The notes: a model not told the origin generated them from the sequence alone. 64,000 nt of DNA from Nectonema munidae (GCA_030549495.1 JAUIRK010001050.1:620001-684000), one strand, 5' to 3'. Counted from the stretch's first letter, positions 1 through 12,471 are shown. Made by a program: numbers and translations.

Positions 1-688
1 TTATTATTCTATGTCTTAAGGAATTTTTCGTAGAGACAAGCTTAGTTCTTATTATTGGTAAACTACTAGAATTTCTAAGACAATAATTATTAGATGCACA
101 ATTGATTGCAATCCATGGACTGAATATTTTAGGCAAAGTATTCGAAAAGAGCTTGTATGTAAAATTAGATATTTGCATATAGTATATATCTTTTAATTTC
201 AATAAATTGTTTTGCATGAAAAAGAGAGATGTATGACTTAATGAGGGCTGATTAAATACTAACCTTATTGACTTTTTCTGAAGTTGAAACAGTTTGGTAA
301 TGTCACTGTATCCCCAATTTATAATACTGTAGTAACAGTGCGGTAAAAACAAACTTTTATATATTACCAGCTTCGAATGTGTAGGCAACTCATTTTTATA
401 CTTTTTCATAATGCCGTTTATAGAGCATAGCTTAGTTTCCAAAAAACTTATATGAGTTTTCCAATTCAAATAACGATTTATTCTCAAGCCTAGTAGATTA
501 TATTCCTCAACAATTTCAATTTTATTTTTACATTCAATTCTTTTTTTCTTATTTGAAAAAAACATAGCTTTTGTTTTATTACCATTTACTTGGAGAAAAT
601 TTGCTCTACACCAATCTAAAACTGGATTAATAACTTGGTCAATATAGCAACATGATGGGCTCAGTTCTGATAGAGGAACTGATATCTA
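1..688 (-). mobile_element. LINE (non-LTR) reverse transcriptase, C-terminal part, runs off left edge
   Basis: Reading the minus strand from about 687 to position 1 gives one uninterrupted frame of about 228 codons with no stop before the window edge. It matches the region after the catalytic core in APE-type (CR1/L2/Jockey-like) LINEs: DWCRANFLQVNGNKTKAMFF near 630-570, YNLLGLRINRYLNWKTHI near 510-445, and YKSLFLPHCYYSIINWGYS near 355-305. The last residues before the edge resemble the usual carboxyl end of such polymerases. The catalytic motif (YADD) is absent because the copy is cut off at about 688, where a different dispersed repeat begins. It therefore looks 5'-truncated but otherwise undecayed, suggesting a young insertion. 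The clade is inferred from general resemblance only. Confidence 0.8.
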
Positions 689-785
689 AGTCTAAGAACA
701 CAAAATCATAAATAAACCATTTAAACTAACATAAATCATAAAAAATCATAGTATACGAGAACAAGAAAATCATTGCGTTTTTTTT
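689..785. repeat. Dispersed repeat, inverted copy at 50766-50850
   Basis: The stretch holding ATCATAGTATACGAGAACAA and, to its left, TCTAAGAACACAAAATCA recurs in opposite orientation at 50766-50850 with one or two small indels. It abuts the truncated end of the LINE to its left. No coding potential is evident in the shared part. Confidence 0.6.
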
Positions 786-1555
786 GACTATTTCTGTCTA
801 CAAATAAAATTCTGACAGGATTCAAAATTGTTTCATTTGTACTATCAATACCAGGAACACCTGCATTCTGTGAAAGAGTTTTTAGTGTTATATCATCCAA
901 GTGGAGAAATGACAGGAACAAATGTTCAGTAGAGCTGATAAAAGATGAACTTTTCATTAACTTTAATTTGAAAGACACGTGTCTGGATTTCCTGAAAAAA
1001 TAAAGCAGGATTTTGTGCTGCAGCAGCAAAAAAACAAAAACAAATTTAATTTAAAAAAATAAAATGTTCATTTAATAAATATAAATTTTTGTTTTTTGTT
1101 TAATCATGCATTGATAAAAGATTAAGAGTTCTTTGTATTTATATACAGGTCGATGCTCGTCAAGTACTGCTTGACGTTGGGGTGGGCAAAAACAAACTTT
1201 TGGAGTGGTTGAGTTTTTTTTGCTCTCAAAGAAAATTTTTCGGTTGAGGATTTATTTTGTCCTTTATTTAAATTTTAAAAAGTTGGCAACCCTAACTATG
1301 TTAACGTGGATTTTTGTTGTGAATAAACAACTTTTTATTATAAAATTAAATTAAATTCTTAACAATCTAAAATTATTATGGAATAATATTACCACTGATA
1401 TGTCAATAGAAGAATTGGTTAATGTTCTGAAGGCAGTATTTTCAGAAGAAATTAAAAAATTTTTTTAGATAAGATTATAACAATATTCATTCTTTAATTA
1501 ATATTTAATTTTTTTTCAGAAAATGAAATATACGGTGCAGTTTTCAAGAATTTAA
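786..1555. other. AT-rich stretch without a recognised gene
   Basis: A 97-codon minus-strand frame (1029-736) is open but matches no family I know, and its left end lies in the dispersed repeat. Around 1140-1190 there is a short GC-richer patch. Nothing else is visible. Confidence 0.4.
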
Positions 1556-2480
1556 AGGAATCTGAAATGCGTGAAATTGTTGGAAAATAAATTCGATTTT
1601 AGGAAGAACATAGCGAATATTCAGTGAAAGATGCTGAAGAAGTTCTAGATTCTTTTGAACTATTTAAAAATAAAGATAGAAAGATTTTTGTTCTGCACTT
1701 AAAGTAACATTCTCAAAAAGAAAAAAGCTGTTAAGCAATGACTGGAGAAAACATACACTCAATAACAATAAAATTTAGATTTCTAAGAAGTTTAAAAAAC
1801 GTAAGTTTTTGAAAATAACTTAATACTAAAATTTTCATTTGTTTTAGATTGAAGAAGTATTTTATAAACAGGATTTAAGGAAAGAAATTATAAATGAAAA
1901 CTGGATAAATTTATTTCAAAGACTTAAAAATTGTTTAGAATTGGACTTCGTTATTTAGTGAATACATAATATTAATATGTTTACAAGAATTTGAAAAATT
2001 AGAGGAAGTTTCGATAGAGTATAAAATAATGAAACATGGAAAAACCAATCCAGATAAAAAAGAATCAAAATAAAAAAATTTTAATGGAAGATATAAATGT
2101 ACATTAATTAAAAAATTTATATATTTTTAAATAATTTATGTTTTTATTTTCTTATAGGAGCTTTCAGAAAAACTTTCTGAAAAGAACTCAAATGTGAATG
2201 AATGAGGAAAAATCAAGTTTCATATATCAAAATAGCTGTTGATAGCCTTCTTTATAGTAGTTGTAATAAAGATATTAAAATGGCATTAACCTAGCTTTCG
2301 CAAATTTATTTCGTGTTTGATCTTCATTATGCGAAAAATTTTCAATTACTTTGATTCTTGCAACAGGAAGTTTTAAAAGATTTTAGTCCATTTTATAAAG
2401 CCTCAAATCTGTTTAATTTTAGAAATATGTTAACGATTTTTAATGCAAAATGTGTATCGGAATATATTTGAAAAAAGATT
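1556..2480 (+). repeat. Unknown intron-containing repeat family, copy 1
   Basis: This stretch is homologous, in opposite orientation, to 31560-32345. Both copies encode ENIHSITIKFRFLR; here that is at about 1748-1790. It is followed at 1801 by a consensus donor (GTAAGT) and 47 bases later by an acceptor (TTTTCATTTGTTTTAG, ending 1847). The other copy has an intron of 50 bp at the same place with the same acceptor sequence. Similarity continues through the next exon-like part and to about 2480, where a LINE 3' end begins. This copy has several stops and is not a working gene. I do not recognise the protein. It could be a transposon gene or a degenerate multicopy host gene. Confidence 0.6.
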
Positions 2481-2484
2481 TTTA

Positions 2485-2870
2485 ATCGAATATAACATAA
2501 CATAACATAATTTATTAAGCGAATAGAAAGGGAAATTTGCCTGTAATGATCGCATCAATTTAAGGAAAAGAATAACAAACTGATTGAGAATAATATAAGT
2601 GACAATTATGGAAAAAAAGATTAATATAAGAAAAATAGGATATTCCAAGTTACTAAGCTAGGAAGGAGTATACATCTTATCTTTCCAGAAGTGGTCAAGG
2701 CGTTGCTTGAAGATGTTTAAATTAGGAGAGTTTACTACATACGCGGGAAGGCTGTTCCAGTCATTAATAATTCTCTTTGAAAAGAAGTTTTTTGCGGAAG
2801 TGCTTTTTGTGTCAGCTTTTTAAATTTGTACTGATGAGTTCTTTGAAATCTTGAAGAAAATGGAGGTAGG
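2485..2870 (-). mobile_element. LINE 3' end (C-terminus of polymerase plus simple-repeat tail)
   Basis: Minus-strand translation around 2790-2670 gives NFFSKRIINDWNSLPAYVVN followed by SPNLNIFKQRLDHFWKDKMY and a stop after TPS. This is the standard carboxyl end of APE-type LINE reverse transcriptases. The 3' untranslated part ends at about 2490 in a short tandem tail (TTATG repeated about three times when read on the minus strand), a usual way for CR1/L2-like LINEs to end. Upstream of about 2800 the frame is lost. It interrupts homology of the neighbouring intron-containing repeat, so it inserted there later. Confidence 0.75.
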
Positions 2871-3059
2871 ATATATATATATAATATATAATTTAAATAA
2901 AGTATTTGGTCATTATTTAGGCAAAGTGTTTATTTCATTTATAATATAAAAGAGAAATAGTAATGGTATAGTTGCCGAATACTCAGCAGAGGATGTTTAT
3001 AGTTTAGGTATATGTATAAATTTATAGGCGTTTAAATTATAAACTTTGCGAACTCTTTG

Positions 3060-3490
3060 AGCCATCACTGATAGTATCAAAATAAATACTATTAAAACAA
3101 AAATTTTGACTTTCATCAATCATAAGTTTGCGTAATACTTCTGACATAATCTAATTCCTTCTTAACAAAAGGACAAGTAAGGTCCATTGCAGAATGAGTT
3201 AACGATTTTCTCTGTTTTTAAAACACTTGTAGTTAGAGGGGGTATCTTTAACGCAACACGTATCAGCTTTGCGTGGAGATGAACAGTACTTACATAGTGT
3301 TTCTTCTTTTACAATTAGAAGTAGTATTCCCCAAGAACAAACTTTTTCCACATCATTTATGTGAGAAAAAAGCATTATAAAAAAGAAAAAAATCATGTTT
3401 CTTGAGATAAGAAAATTTTTCCATGCAACTTTGAGAACAATATTTTTTCCATTTTTAATTCGAAAATTCAAAAGTTTTATCTTGATCAAC
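3060..3490 (-). mobile_element. Possible LINE ORF1 zinc-knuckle remnant
   Basis: On the minus strand, a 96-codon frame ends with CKYCSSPRKADTCC and YKCFKNRENR. After a one-base frame change comes LTHSAMDLTCPFVKKELDYV. The spacing of Cys and His residues resembles degenerate CCHC knuckles at the end of LINE ORF1 (Gag-like) proteins, which are commonly followed by a CP.F.KE stretch. It lies upstream of the LINE 3' end at 2485-2870 on the same strand, so both could be ends of one internally deleted element. Key cysteines are missing and the call is tentative. Confidence 0.35.
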
Positions 3491-3499
3491 TATAGTTCT

Positions 3500-4505
3500 T
3501 TCAAGATCTCATTCTTACTTAAAATCATACTAGTTATTGAATCATTGAGAATCCCTGTTGAGATAACGAAAGAAACTTTGGCCAATAAAATTTTAGTTCG
3601 TAGCGTCAAATAATTCTCTTCATTTAATAAGTTTTTTTGCCATTGGTCCACTTGTGGAAACAAGTTTTCTCTTATTATTTAAACAGATAAAAAAAATTCT
3701 TTAATGTTTAATTTAATTTAATCTTATAAGCACTTTTAAACATGAAAATAATTGAAAATACAAAAAAAAAATTTCTAATATAACAGAGAATGGAGACATA
3801 TAAGACAACTTTCTAGAAAATACCACAGAAAATTAATGTTATATTTATAAAGGTGATCATTTTCAAATATCAATTTGGAAATAAAAAGGTGTACAAAAGT
3901 TCATACATAAACTTTTGCTTTGCTTTTGTCTGCATCTCACCATAACGACAAGCTAAGCAATGCCTCTTAATTCCTTGAGCGCTATGTTTGTCCGAAACTT
4001 TAAATAGAGAGCTGTCAAATTTGAAGAAACTTTCTCAACGCCCCTTCTGTACATTTAGTCCCCCCCTCCCCCCCATTCAGACCAAAATCTCATATCGCCC
4101 CTTGCACTTACTCAACGCCCACAGGGGGCGGTACGGATCACTTTGAGAAACTATGCTCTATATGGACAAAATCCTAATATGGCTATAAATCATCTAGATA
4201 ATTTATGGACTGCATAAATTAATCAGGCGAAAACATCGTAAAAACGGCAAAGTAGACAAAAGACTTTCTTTGATACGAAAACTTAAAATAATATTCTGCT
4301 TTGATTTCTCCGATTTTTGTCCAAACAATAAATTCATAATTTAAATCATTGTTAATTTATCGGGTAATATAATAGTAAAATATTACGGAATAAAAAGTTT
4401 ATTCTGCAAAATATTGTTTCAATTTTCCGTCAGCCTCGAAGATCCGCTTTAAGTAAGTTAAGTTAAGCTCGTACTTATATTTTTAAACACAAAAAATGTG
4501 TTCCT
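3500..4505. other. AT-rich intergenic DNA; hAT-like terminus near 4130-4158
   Basis: Mostly featureless. Near 4060 there is a C-rich tract, and at 4130-4158 the string CACTTTGAGAAACTATG resembles the end of hAT/Charlie-type elements. A partner is possible near 4020-4045 (GAAACTTTCTCAACGCCCCT), but no target duplication was seen. Confidence 0.3.
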
Positions 4506-4508
4506 GGA

Positions 4509-5033
4509 TTGAACAATAGATTCATGCCTCATATGGGTGGTCCTTTGAAAGATTTGAAAATATCTGAATATGATACCAACTTTATATTGCCTATGGATCC
4601 TACACAGCATATATACACAAGTAATAAAGTTGATGTTAGCAATAAAATGCTGAGAGACTTTACATGTTATAAAACTTGCAAGAAATCGCCATTTTTACTT
4701 TTTTGTTGGTTAATTCAAAATCAAAACGAACCTGAAATATTTCTTTCAACACGCAAAAGTGGAAGAAAATATTTCATGAGACCTAACTCTAAAATTGAGC
4801 GGTGGAAATTAAGATGCAATGATCCTTATACTCATCGTAAAACAAGGGATTTGAATCACTTTTTGCAATCGAAGAAGATATTGTTCAACCTTCAACTTCT
4901 TCTCGTGATTATTCCTATATATGATTTATTGTACTACACAAAAAAAAAAGAAAAACGAGAAAATGTGAGAGATGTAAAAAGCTCATATGTAAAACACATA
5001 CTATTTATACCTGTCTAAATTGTTGATAGTTGC
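4509..5033 (+). mobile_element. piggyBac-like transposase, C-terminal remnant
   Basis: The frame opening at 4509 contains VDVSNKMLRDFTCYKTCKKS followed by PFLLFCWLI, which fits the conserved stretch around the last catalytic aspartate of piggyBac (DDE_Tnp_1_7) transposases: (G)VD..D.M...y.c.r.tkrwP...f. Near 4930-5027 a second frame reads KTRKCERCKKLICKTH and YTCLNC before a stop, the cysteine-rich cross-brace zinc finger that ends piggyBac proteins. The two parts are in different reading frames, so at least one frameshift lies in the A-rich run near 4940. The N-terminal half and terminal repeats were not found. This is a dead copy. It is one of three piggyBac-related loci in the window. Confidence 0.6.
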
Positions 5034-7900
5034 ATTAGTTTATGATATATATTGCAATAACTTGTAGAATTTGAATTAAAAATGTACAATAAATCGCGCT
5101 AAATTTTAAATTTTGGAATATTTTTGAGATTTGGTGAAAATTCGCAGTAGCAGATGTAACAAATCAAACAGTTCACTCGGAATAAAATTTTCAATTTATT
5201 TTCAAAAATTGAAGAAAATAATTCAAACATTATTGAAATTAATAAATCAAAATGCAGATCTCATATTACACGGAACTATGGAAGTATAAACACGTTAAAA
5301 CCAGGCCTTATAGTTCGTTTTTGGAATAAACTACTTCACAGTTTCAAAATCGCACAATTTTCTTTTAGGTCATCTAGACATAGCTTTGATTCAGCTTTGT
5401 GCCAAGATATTCAAATTTGAGATCAAAATGTTAAGATATAGGGCGAAAGCTTGCGCATCCATATAATGCCGTATAAAATGGTTCAAGCGTTGTGCTTCTT
5501 TTTCCTGAAAACTAATTAACTTTCATCACCTTTCCTTTATAATCATTGAGCTAAATAAAATTGGGATAGATAGAATATATATTATATAATAATAATATAC
5601 AATACTTATATATAAGATAAGTAAAAGGAATAAAAGAAGAAATACTTTTCAATGGATTCATCTATCTATTATATTATATGCGTTTACGCTATTTTTGTTC
5701 CCAAGCTTTTCTATTATTTTTAGTTATATAGTTGATTTGTTTTTGTTGATTGGTTAGTAAGTTTTAAAAAATTAACTTTGGATTTTAGAAGAGTGATTTT
5801 TTAAAGATATAATCATAATTGAAAAAATTATTAAGGTTTCTTGGCAAAGTGACTTAGGAAAAATGTCTTTGGGAAACTGTCTGTAGGCAAAGTGTCCGAT
5901 CACGGTTGGCACCTAATGAAGCATTCCAATTAGTGCGAACTATTTTCTCACCGTTTAAACACACTGACTACTATCATCACATGATCTCATAAAAATGTTC
6001 TTTGATATTCCAAAAGTGGCCTGTTTCATTCTTCTTAAATAAAAAGAGTTTGGAATGAATAAGATCTGTTATTTCAGTGATATCGAAATTATATCTATAT
6101 ATATATATATATATGCGTTTATGTATACATATTTGCGTTATTTGAAAAAGGGTGAAAATAAATTTAATTGGAGTTAAATGATTGCAAAAGATAAAACTTT
6201 AGATGTGAATGAAAAATGCATTAATATTTGTATGAAAGTGCTAATTTGATTTCTTTCCTTGTTTAACATTATTTAAATGCAGTTTATTGTTGTTGGCTTT
6301 TAGAGGGGATGAAGTGTGAGTGCTGTTTTTAATTGAATTACTACGTGCACAGAACTAATGTGCAATTTGGAGAACACGTTTTGTATTCAACTATACATAC
6401 TATTTGCTTTCAAAACCACTAACCAATGCAATGAAGCAAAAGACAAATATGAATACTATCTTTATCAATTTATATAAGAGCGGCTTCTCATCAAAATTAC
6501 TTTCGCGGTTCCTAATAGTGAATAGTGTTAGTGCGGGGTAATAATTGTTAAATAAAATATATTTTCAAGTATTATCAATAAAAAAGGGGGAAATGTTTAA
6601 TTATAAAAATTAAATAGCGCTTCTTTTTTCAAAATTTCGAATTTTTATAAAATTTCATTAAAAATTTTATATCAAAAATGTAATACTATCTTAATCATAG
6701 AAATTTTAAGCGCTAATTTTGCCGAGAATAAATAATGTATTATTTTTGTGGAAACTTTTCAGGTGTATAATAAACACAGAAATATTTTTATGTTAAAAAA
6801 GAAGTTTTAAAGATAAAAAGTAAAAAGATTTTCTCAAAATTTCGAAATACTATACTTATGGTCTTTTGGTAGGAATCTGGAAATTTTTTGTTAAACGACA
6901 TCCTAGGAAGATACAAAAAATATTAGCATTAATTTATCATCATTAAAATAATATTTTGGGAAGACATGAAATAAGAAATTTTTTGCATTTTAATAATCAA
7001 ATGAAAAATCCTTTTAAATCCATTTATAAAAATAACTTATTTTATATGTTAAGGTAAAGCGTTGATAATTTCTGATAATAATAAGAACATCATAAGATAT
7101 ATAACATTAGCGGCGTATATAGAAAAAAATTTGGCTCTTGGCGATTCTAATAATGTTTATTTCTAAAATGTACTTTTGCTGAATAATTTTATATAAAAAA
7201 AGCAGTGTGAATGCTTAAAAAGTTTATTACTTCATATAAGAATTAAGCAAAAAAAGGTTAACGTTAATTGTGAATGACCTCTAGATGCGAACATATTTCC
7301 AAATATATATTGAAGCGGTAACATAAAGTTTACCTTTCTTATATATTTAAATCCTTCACACCCCAATGCTACACCACCTATACCCATGATATAAAAAGCG
7401 TCTACTTTGACTTATGAATAAACTATTTTCAGAAACATGGCCCTTAGATGCAGCACGGAAATGGAGTTGTGTAGAGGGTGCACGTTTCCCCTCAAATTTG
7501 TGAGAAATTAAGACAAATTGAAAAAGCAGAGGAAAACGCCCTCTCTGGACTGATAAATCCTAGATCCAATTCAAAAAAAAGCTGAAAGAAGTTTATAAAT
7601 TGAAAAATATCATTTCAAAACTTTTAGATTGAAATAATTTCCCATTCTCATTTGACAACAAAATACATTTTTAGTAAATGTTAATTTATCAATGTTTTTA
7701 GCCATGATTTTATATTATTTAAAAAAATGGAAAATTTATTCACATGTTTCAGAATAATACATTTTTTTCAGAATAATAACTAATACATACATTTTATAAC
7801 CGGTTTGGACCATAAGCGTGTTTAGTTCAGAGGATAAAGCATCTTTTCACGCTCATGTGAGCTATCTCTTGATTATAATGATGTGATGATAGCGTACTGA
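5034..7900. other. AT-rich intergenic DNA
   Basis: No gene or element was recognised in almost 3 kb. A perfect (TA) microsatellite lies at about 6090-6114. Around 5840-5910 a loosely repeated unit (GGCAAAGTG, then TGGGAAACTGTC, then GGCAAAGTG again) may be the subterminal part of an old element. The rest is low-complexity A+T. Confidence 0.4.
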
Positions 7901-8650
7901 CGTATTTTTTTTTAAATCATATGGTATCTTTGATTTTGATGTGTCGGTCGGTCAGAATCCAAAATAATACTTGCGCTTTCAGAAAGTTTGAGGAGCACTC
8001 TTTTAAACAACCTGAATAAATCAACCATTTTTAACACCCATTTTTCCTCTTGGGAAGAGATGGAAAGACTTTTGTGAAAAATGATAGGTTGAGAGCCGTG
8101 TTTATAAATCGTAGATCTCATCTTTTTGTAAAAAAGAACATCAACACAGCTTTACAGAGCACCTCTTCTCTTGCATTCAAGTGAGAGTAAACGGGTGAAG
8201 GATAAAATAATAATATGTGGGGTTCTGTACGTATAGAAATAGGAGTGCTCATCACATAAAGGCTGGTTGGTGTGTTGTGATTCATGAGGAATGAATGAGT
8301 GCGCACTAAGACGAGTGGGATCGTTAAAGGAGCTGAGACAATCGAAGGACGTAAGACTCAGTAATTATTCTGAATGAATTGCCCACCAATGTTTTGATGA
8401 ATTAGCCAGATAAAACGTGGTTTCAGTGTCAGTGTCTGTATTTGGGGGTATCAGGCATTGTCCTGTACAAATAGCTTGGCAAGTGGGTGTACAGTCTTTT
8501 TAACTTACTGTCTCCACCCTTAACACTCGTTAATCGCATCAACGCTAATAAATGCGTTGTCTTTACAAACATGTATTGTTTACCAAATAAACCACTGCAG
8601 GCCCTCTCTCTCCATGACACAAACACTAATTAGCGTTACATAGCGAAACA
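7901..8650. other. Slightly GC-richer stretch with short unassigned frames
   Basis: Three minus-strand frames of 62-69 codons (8121-7912, 8306-8118, 8626-8429) lie in tandem in this less AT-rich patch. None resembles a known protein and no splice signals link them convincingly. It could be an untranslated exon, a non-coding transcript or chance. Confidence 0.25.
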
Positions 8651-11160
8651 ACAACAATCATGGCAAGTGAAAACAATAAAAAGTCTTATTTTAGTAAATC
8701 ACACTCTCTGAAGAAGCCATAAATATATAATTTGACGAAATATCAAAAATTGCCCTTAACTCTTTTTGCCCCTTTTCCACATAAATACATGTCCGATTTT
8801 GCAAAGAAGCTTTGATTTTGAGTAAAATATTTCGAGATACAATCTGTTTTTAGTCTTAAAAATTTCTTAGAGGTTTGGGATTTGGAAAAAGATATTATAT
8901 TTAATTATAACTTTTACTTCAATTGTTATAACTGTTATCCAACTTGCAAATTAATTTTAATTTACTAAATCAAAAACTGCAGTGTACGATTCAGATTCAT
9001 TTGATGATATCAGAACTCTTAAAAAATCAGATAAAACTCAAAACCCTACATATATCTTTGTTTTTGAGGTTTTATGTTAAACTCTAGATAATTTATATAC
9101 GAAAAATGAATATAACATATATTTAGGTCAAGACAATTACTACAAATTTTTCTTAGGATATTGCTTCAAATTAGTGAACGATCGTCATAAAAAATATCTC
9201 AGAGGTAAGGGCGTCACCCCCCCCCCCCCCTCTCGTTTCATGCTACGTCAATGAAGTAAAATGGGTGACATGGCCCTCACTTACCCCGGTGTATCCGTGA
9301 GGGCTTCAAAGTTATAGCTAATAAATGTTTTTTTGCAAAAAAAAATATTTTTCATCGGCAAGAAATTCGACTTTATTAGTTACTTTTAAAACTTTAATTA
9401 CCAAAATTTGTACTAACTTTAATAATAAGGATAAATTATTCCATAAACCAATGCATAAATAAAATTTTACATATGTTAAATGTTTTAAAAAATGATTCCC
9501 CTTTATATCAGTATTCAAATTTGCTGATATTCCTTTAAAGGTCGGAAAAAGATCTAAGCAAATACATATACATAGAATACGAGTGCTTTAAATTAGCTAG
9601 GAATGAGAGTTAAGTCAAATTGCTATCGAATCTGGTGAAGAAAATGATGACGGTCCTTTAAATACCTTTTCACAGTACCACGCGAAAAATGTTGGTGTAA
9701 TTATATCATTTGAACTTTCCATTTATTTTGTAATATTATTCTTAAATATTGAATTCAAGATTTCCTTGATGAAAAAATATCAATTGCGCATGCTCTGAGC
9801 ACATCAGTTATAGTATGTGAGCACGGGAGACGCATAGGCTTGCGAGGGCTCTTTTTGAACAAAGCGAAAAATATTAACATAGATCATAATTTTATCGTAA
9901 AAATTACTTAAAACTCGCACTTTCAAAAATCGAAAACAAAAAAACATAGTGCTCCAAATAAACACACACTTCTGCTGACACTCAAAGAATATTTCAAATA
10001 TAAAACAAATTATAATTTTTTATCATGCCATTACTTTAAAAGGAATTGAAAAACACAAAGCTTCCACTACCTTTGATTTTTTCTCATTTTTTATCGACAA
10101 ATTTTAATCTTTTAAATATTTTATCGAGCACATATACTTTATTTACGAATCAATATTTATACAAGCAAATGATATGCATGCAATTACATATTTGGTAAAA
10201 AATCTAAATAGACTCGAATGTGAAAATATTTGCTTTTCAATTGTCCATTAATTGGAAAGAAAGTGTAATTCTATTTAAATGTAAATAGTCACGTGTTTTC
10301 AATCTCCTATGATCAGCTTTACATTTGCCGTTCAATACCTTTACTCTTTTTTTCACTTAACAGTATGCAATGTCATACATGCCTCCTAGATCAATGCTTA
10401 TAAAAACATTTAAAATTTATGATACATCCAAATATATAAAACAATTGAAACAGTTGGAATATTTAGCTTATCGTATATATTCTCCCTTGTAATGCGACAT
10501 TTGAAGGCATGATCTATATTCTATAGTCTAATTTTATGGGATCGCTGCATACAAGAGATACGAATTTTAATACTTAATATTTTTCAAATTTTTATCTGGT
10601 ATACATAATAAAGTGCAGAAAGTATACGAAGAGTAATTATTCTCTATTGAATGTGTCAAATTGTTAAGAAAAAAGTTCACCAAAATCGCTTTCATTCCCA
10701 ATATGATGATTCAATCCTAGGGACGACATTAAGGGATGGACAAATTCCAGGGGTAGATTGTTCCTAACCTAGCATGCCTTAAATTATGTATATCTTTCTT
10801 AACCCCTATAACATGTATCAAATATTATTTATTAATAATATATAAGATATTGCATGCCTTCAAACGCTTCTATTTTTGTAGCATATACCTTTTATAATCA
10901 TATTCTTTTATTTAGGAACAAGATACATTCCGTCGTGCCGGTTTTTTACCCTGGTTTTCTTCCTCTGAAGAATTCAAAGGTTTTTACTGTTAGGTAGTGC
11001 TCTAGCGACGCGATTCTACGTGGTTAGTAATCAAGCTATCACTAGACAATAAATTTGTTTCCGAAATTGGGAGCGTTCGCGTTAGGATTGTATCGTTTTC
11101 TCAGTTGTATTTATATATTGTCACATAAATTCTTGTAAAATACTATATATAATAGAGCTA
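8651..11160. other. AT-rich intergenic DNA with a C14 tract
   Basis: A run of 14 C lies at about 9217-9230. No gene, element end or structured repeat could be supported in the remainder. Confidence 0.35.
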
Positions 11161-11164
11161 TTCT

Positions 11165-11305
11165 TTTGTAACAAGGGCCGATTGGTGTTTAGTGGGATGG
11201 AAAGTCCAGTTAGACTTGGACTCAGCATTCCGGGCGGGCCACGATATCCGAAAGGATGGGTGCGAACGTCGCAAAACAACTTAATTAATTAATTAATTAA
11301 TTAAT
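11165..11305 (+). repeat. Short interspersed repeat with TTAA-type tail, copy 1
   Basis: The unit begins near TTTAGTGGGATGGAAAGTCC and ends in a tandem AATT array ((TTAA)n, about 11279-11305). A diverged second copy lies at 36590-36715, with the same order of short matches: TTTAGTGGGATG, GAACTCAG or GGACTCAG, then (G)GATGGRTRCGAA, and an ACTTAATT-type tail. The same orientation and a shared simple-repeat tail suggest a SINE or the 3' end of a LINE. No coding part is seen. Confidence 0.5.
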
Positions 11306-11479
11306 ATGATGATTAAAAAAATTGTCACCATTTTCTTCATCTTTTTTCCCTTAATGCTGAAATTCGCATTAGGCAAAAAATTGTTTTGAGGTCATCAATT
11401 TGCAGGTCGCATCGCGAGGTGGCACAATAATCAAGTATATACGGTTCATATTTGATTAGGTGTGCTTTCGGAAGCTGGT

Positions 11480-11605
11480 TTTGAGTCTCCATCGTCTTGG
11501 CTTGTAATATCGGCTTTCCAAATTCACTCTTCATAATTGAATACAAGCGGCGCAAATTGTACCTTTCCGAACAAAACCCCTTTCGCTGCTTTAATTCTAG
11601 CATTA
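11480..11605 (+). repeat. SINE-like repeat, diverged copy (core motif family)
   Basis: The stretch TTGAATACAAGCGGCGCAAA with following TTGTACCTTTCCGAACAAAA matches the core of the copies at 16560, 22530 and 44500 (consensus like GCGCAATTGTGCCTTCTNNA). It is the weakest of the four copies. Confidence 0.45.
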
Positions 11606-11734
11606 ACACATATAAATCGTTTTACACCCTCAGCTAAATGGGTAGGAGGTCTATGAACTTACCTATAAGATTTAACTAGGAGTTCTTTCTTTTATTCTAG
11701 GAGACTAACCAGACAAATGAGCCAAAAAATGGAA

Positions 11735-11800
11735 GTTGGGGGGCATGCAAGGAATTTAGGGGGGCAGAAAAGGTATTTGGGGGGGGGGGGTTGATAAATA
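11735..11800 (+). repeat. G-rich tract
   Basis: Several runs of 6-12 G (near 11737, 11760 and 11780) occur in a short distance, with a loose repeated unit (AAGGAATTTAGGGG, then AAAGGTATTTGGGG). It could form G-quadruplex on the plus strand. No function can be assigned. Confidence 0.5.
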
Positions 11801-12471
11801 TTTTCTACTAACTAGTTTCAAATCAGTTGGGTTATAATCATTATATAGTTTGCATTATTTTCGTACAAAGTATTGTAAAGAATAACTATAGTTCACCAGA
11901 AAACAAATAACCTAAATACTCAGGTGTAATCCGCTAATGTTTATTATGTGTTTTTGAAGCAAAAATTCAGGGAAAAACGTTGCTAGCAAAACTTTCAGTT
12001 GGAAAATGGCCATTGGCAATATTTTCTGTCCGAAAATTGACAGTGAGAAAATTGCCATATAATGGGAAAATTGTCATTGCGGGATAAATGCCCTATATAC
12101 GGTATATTCACCTTAACATATAAACCTATCTCGATTATATAGATTTATATAATATTTATTTAATTTATACTAATTAACAAGATGGTTGTACCAGGTGTTG
12201 TAAAAGATTGCGTTTTAAAATTAAATATACAAAAGTTAATTTATCACATATCAACCACATAAAATCAAAGCAAAAAATCTTACATTGTTTTAATATTTAT
12301 AACATTTGCGCATGTATTTCAATATTTACGAACAATGCTAAGGGAAGGATGTATTTAGCACTCGCTGAACGGCCTAGTTGCGCCTTTTCGATGCATTCTG
12401 CTTATTTAATTCAGATTAAAATCATTAAGCAAGAAAATAAACCTTTTGTTTAACGTGTAAAAAAAGAACAT

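Noticed and set aside
9217-9230. C14 run (and that at 51763) as structured elements
   Set aside because: Simple homopolymers without flanking symmetry.
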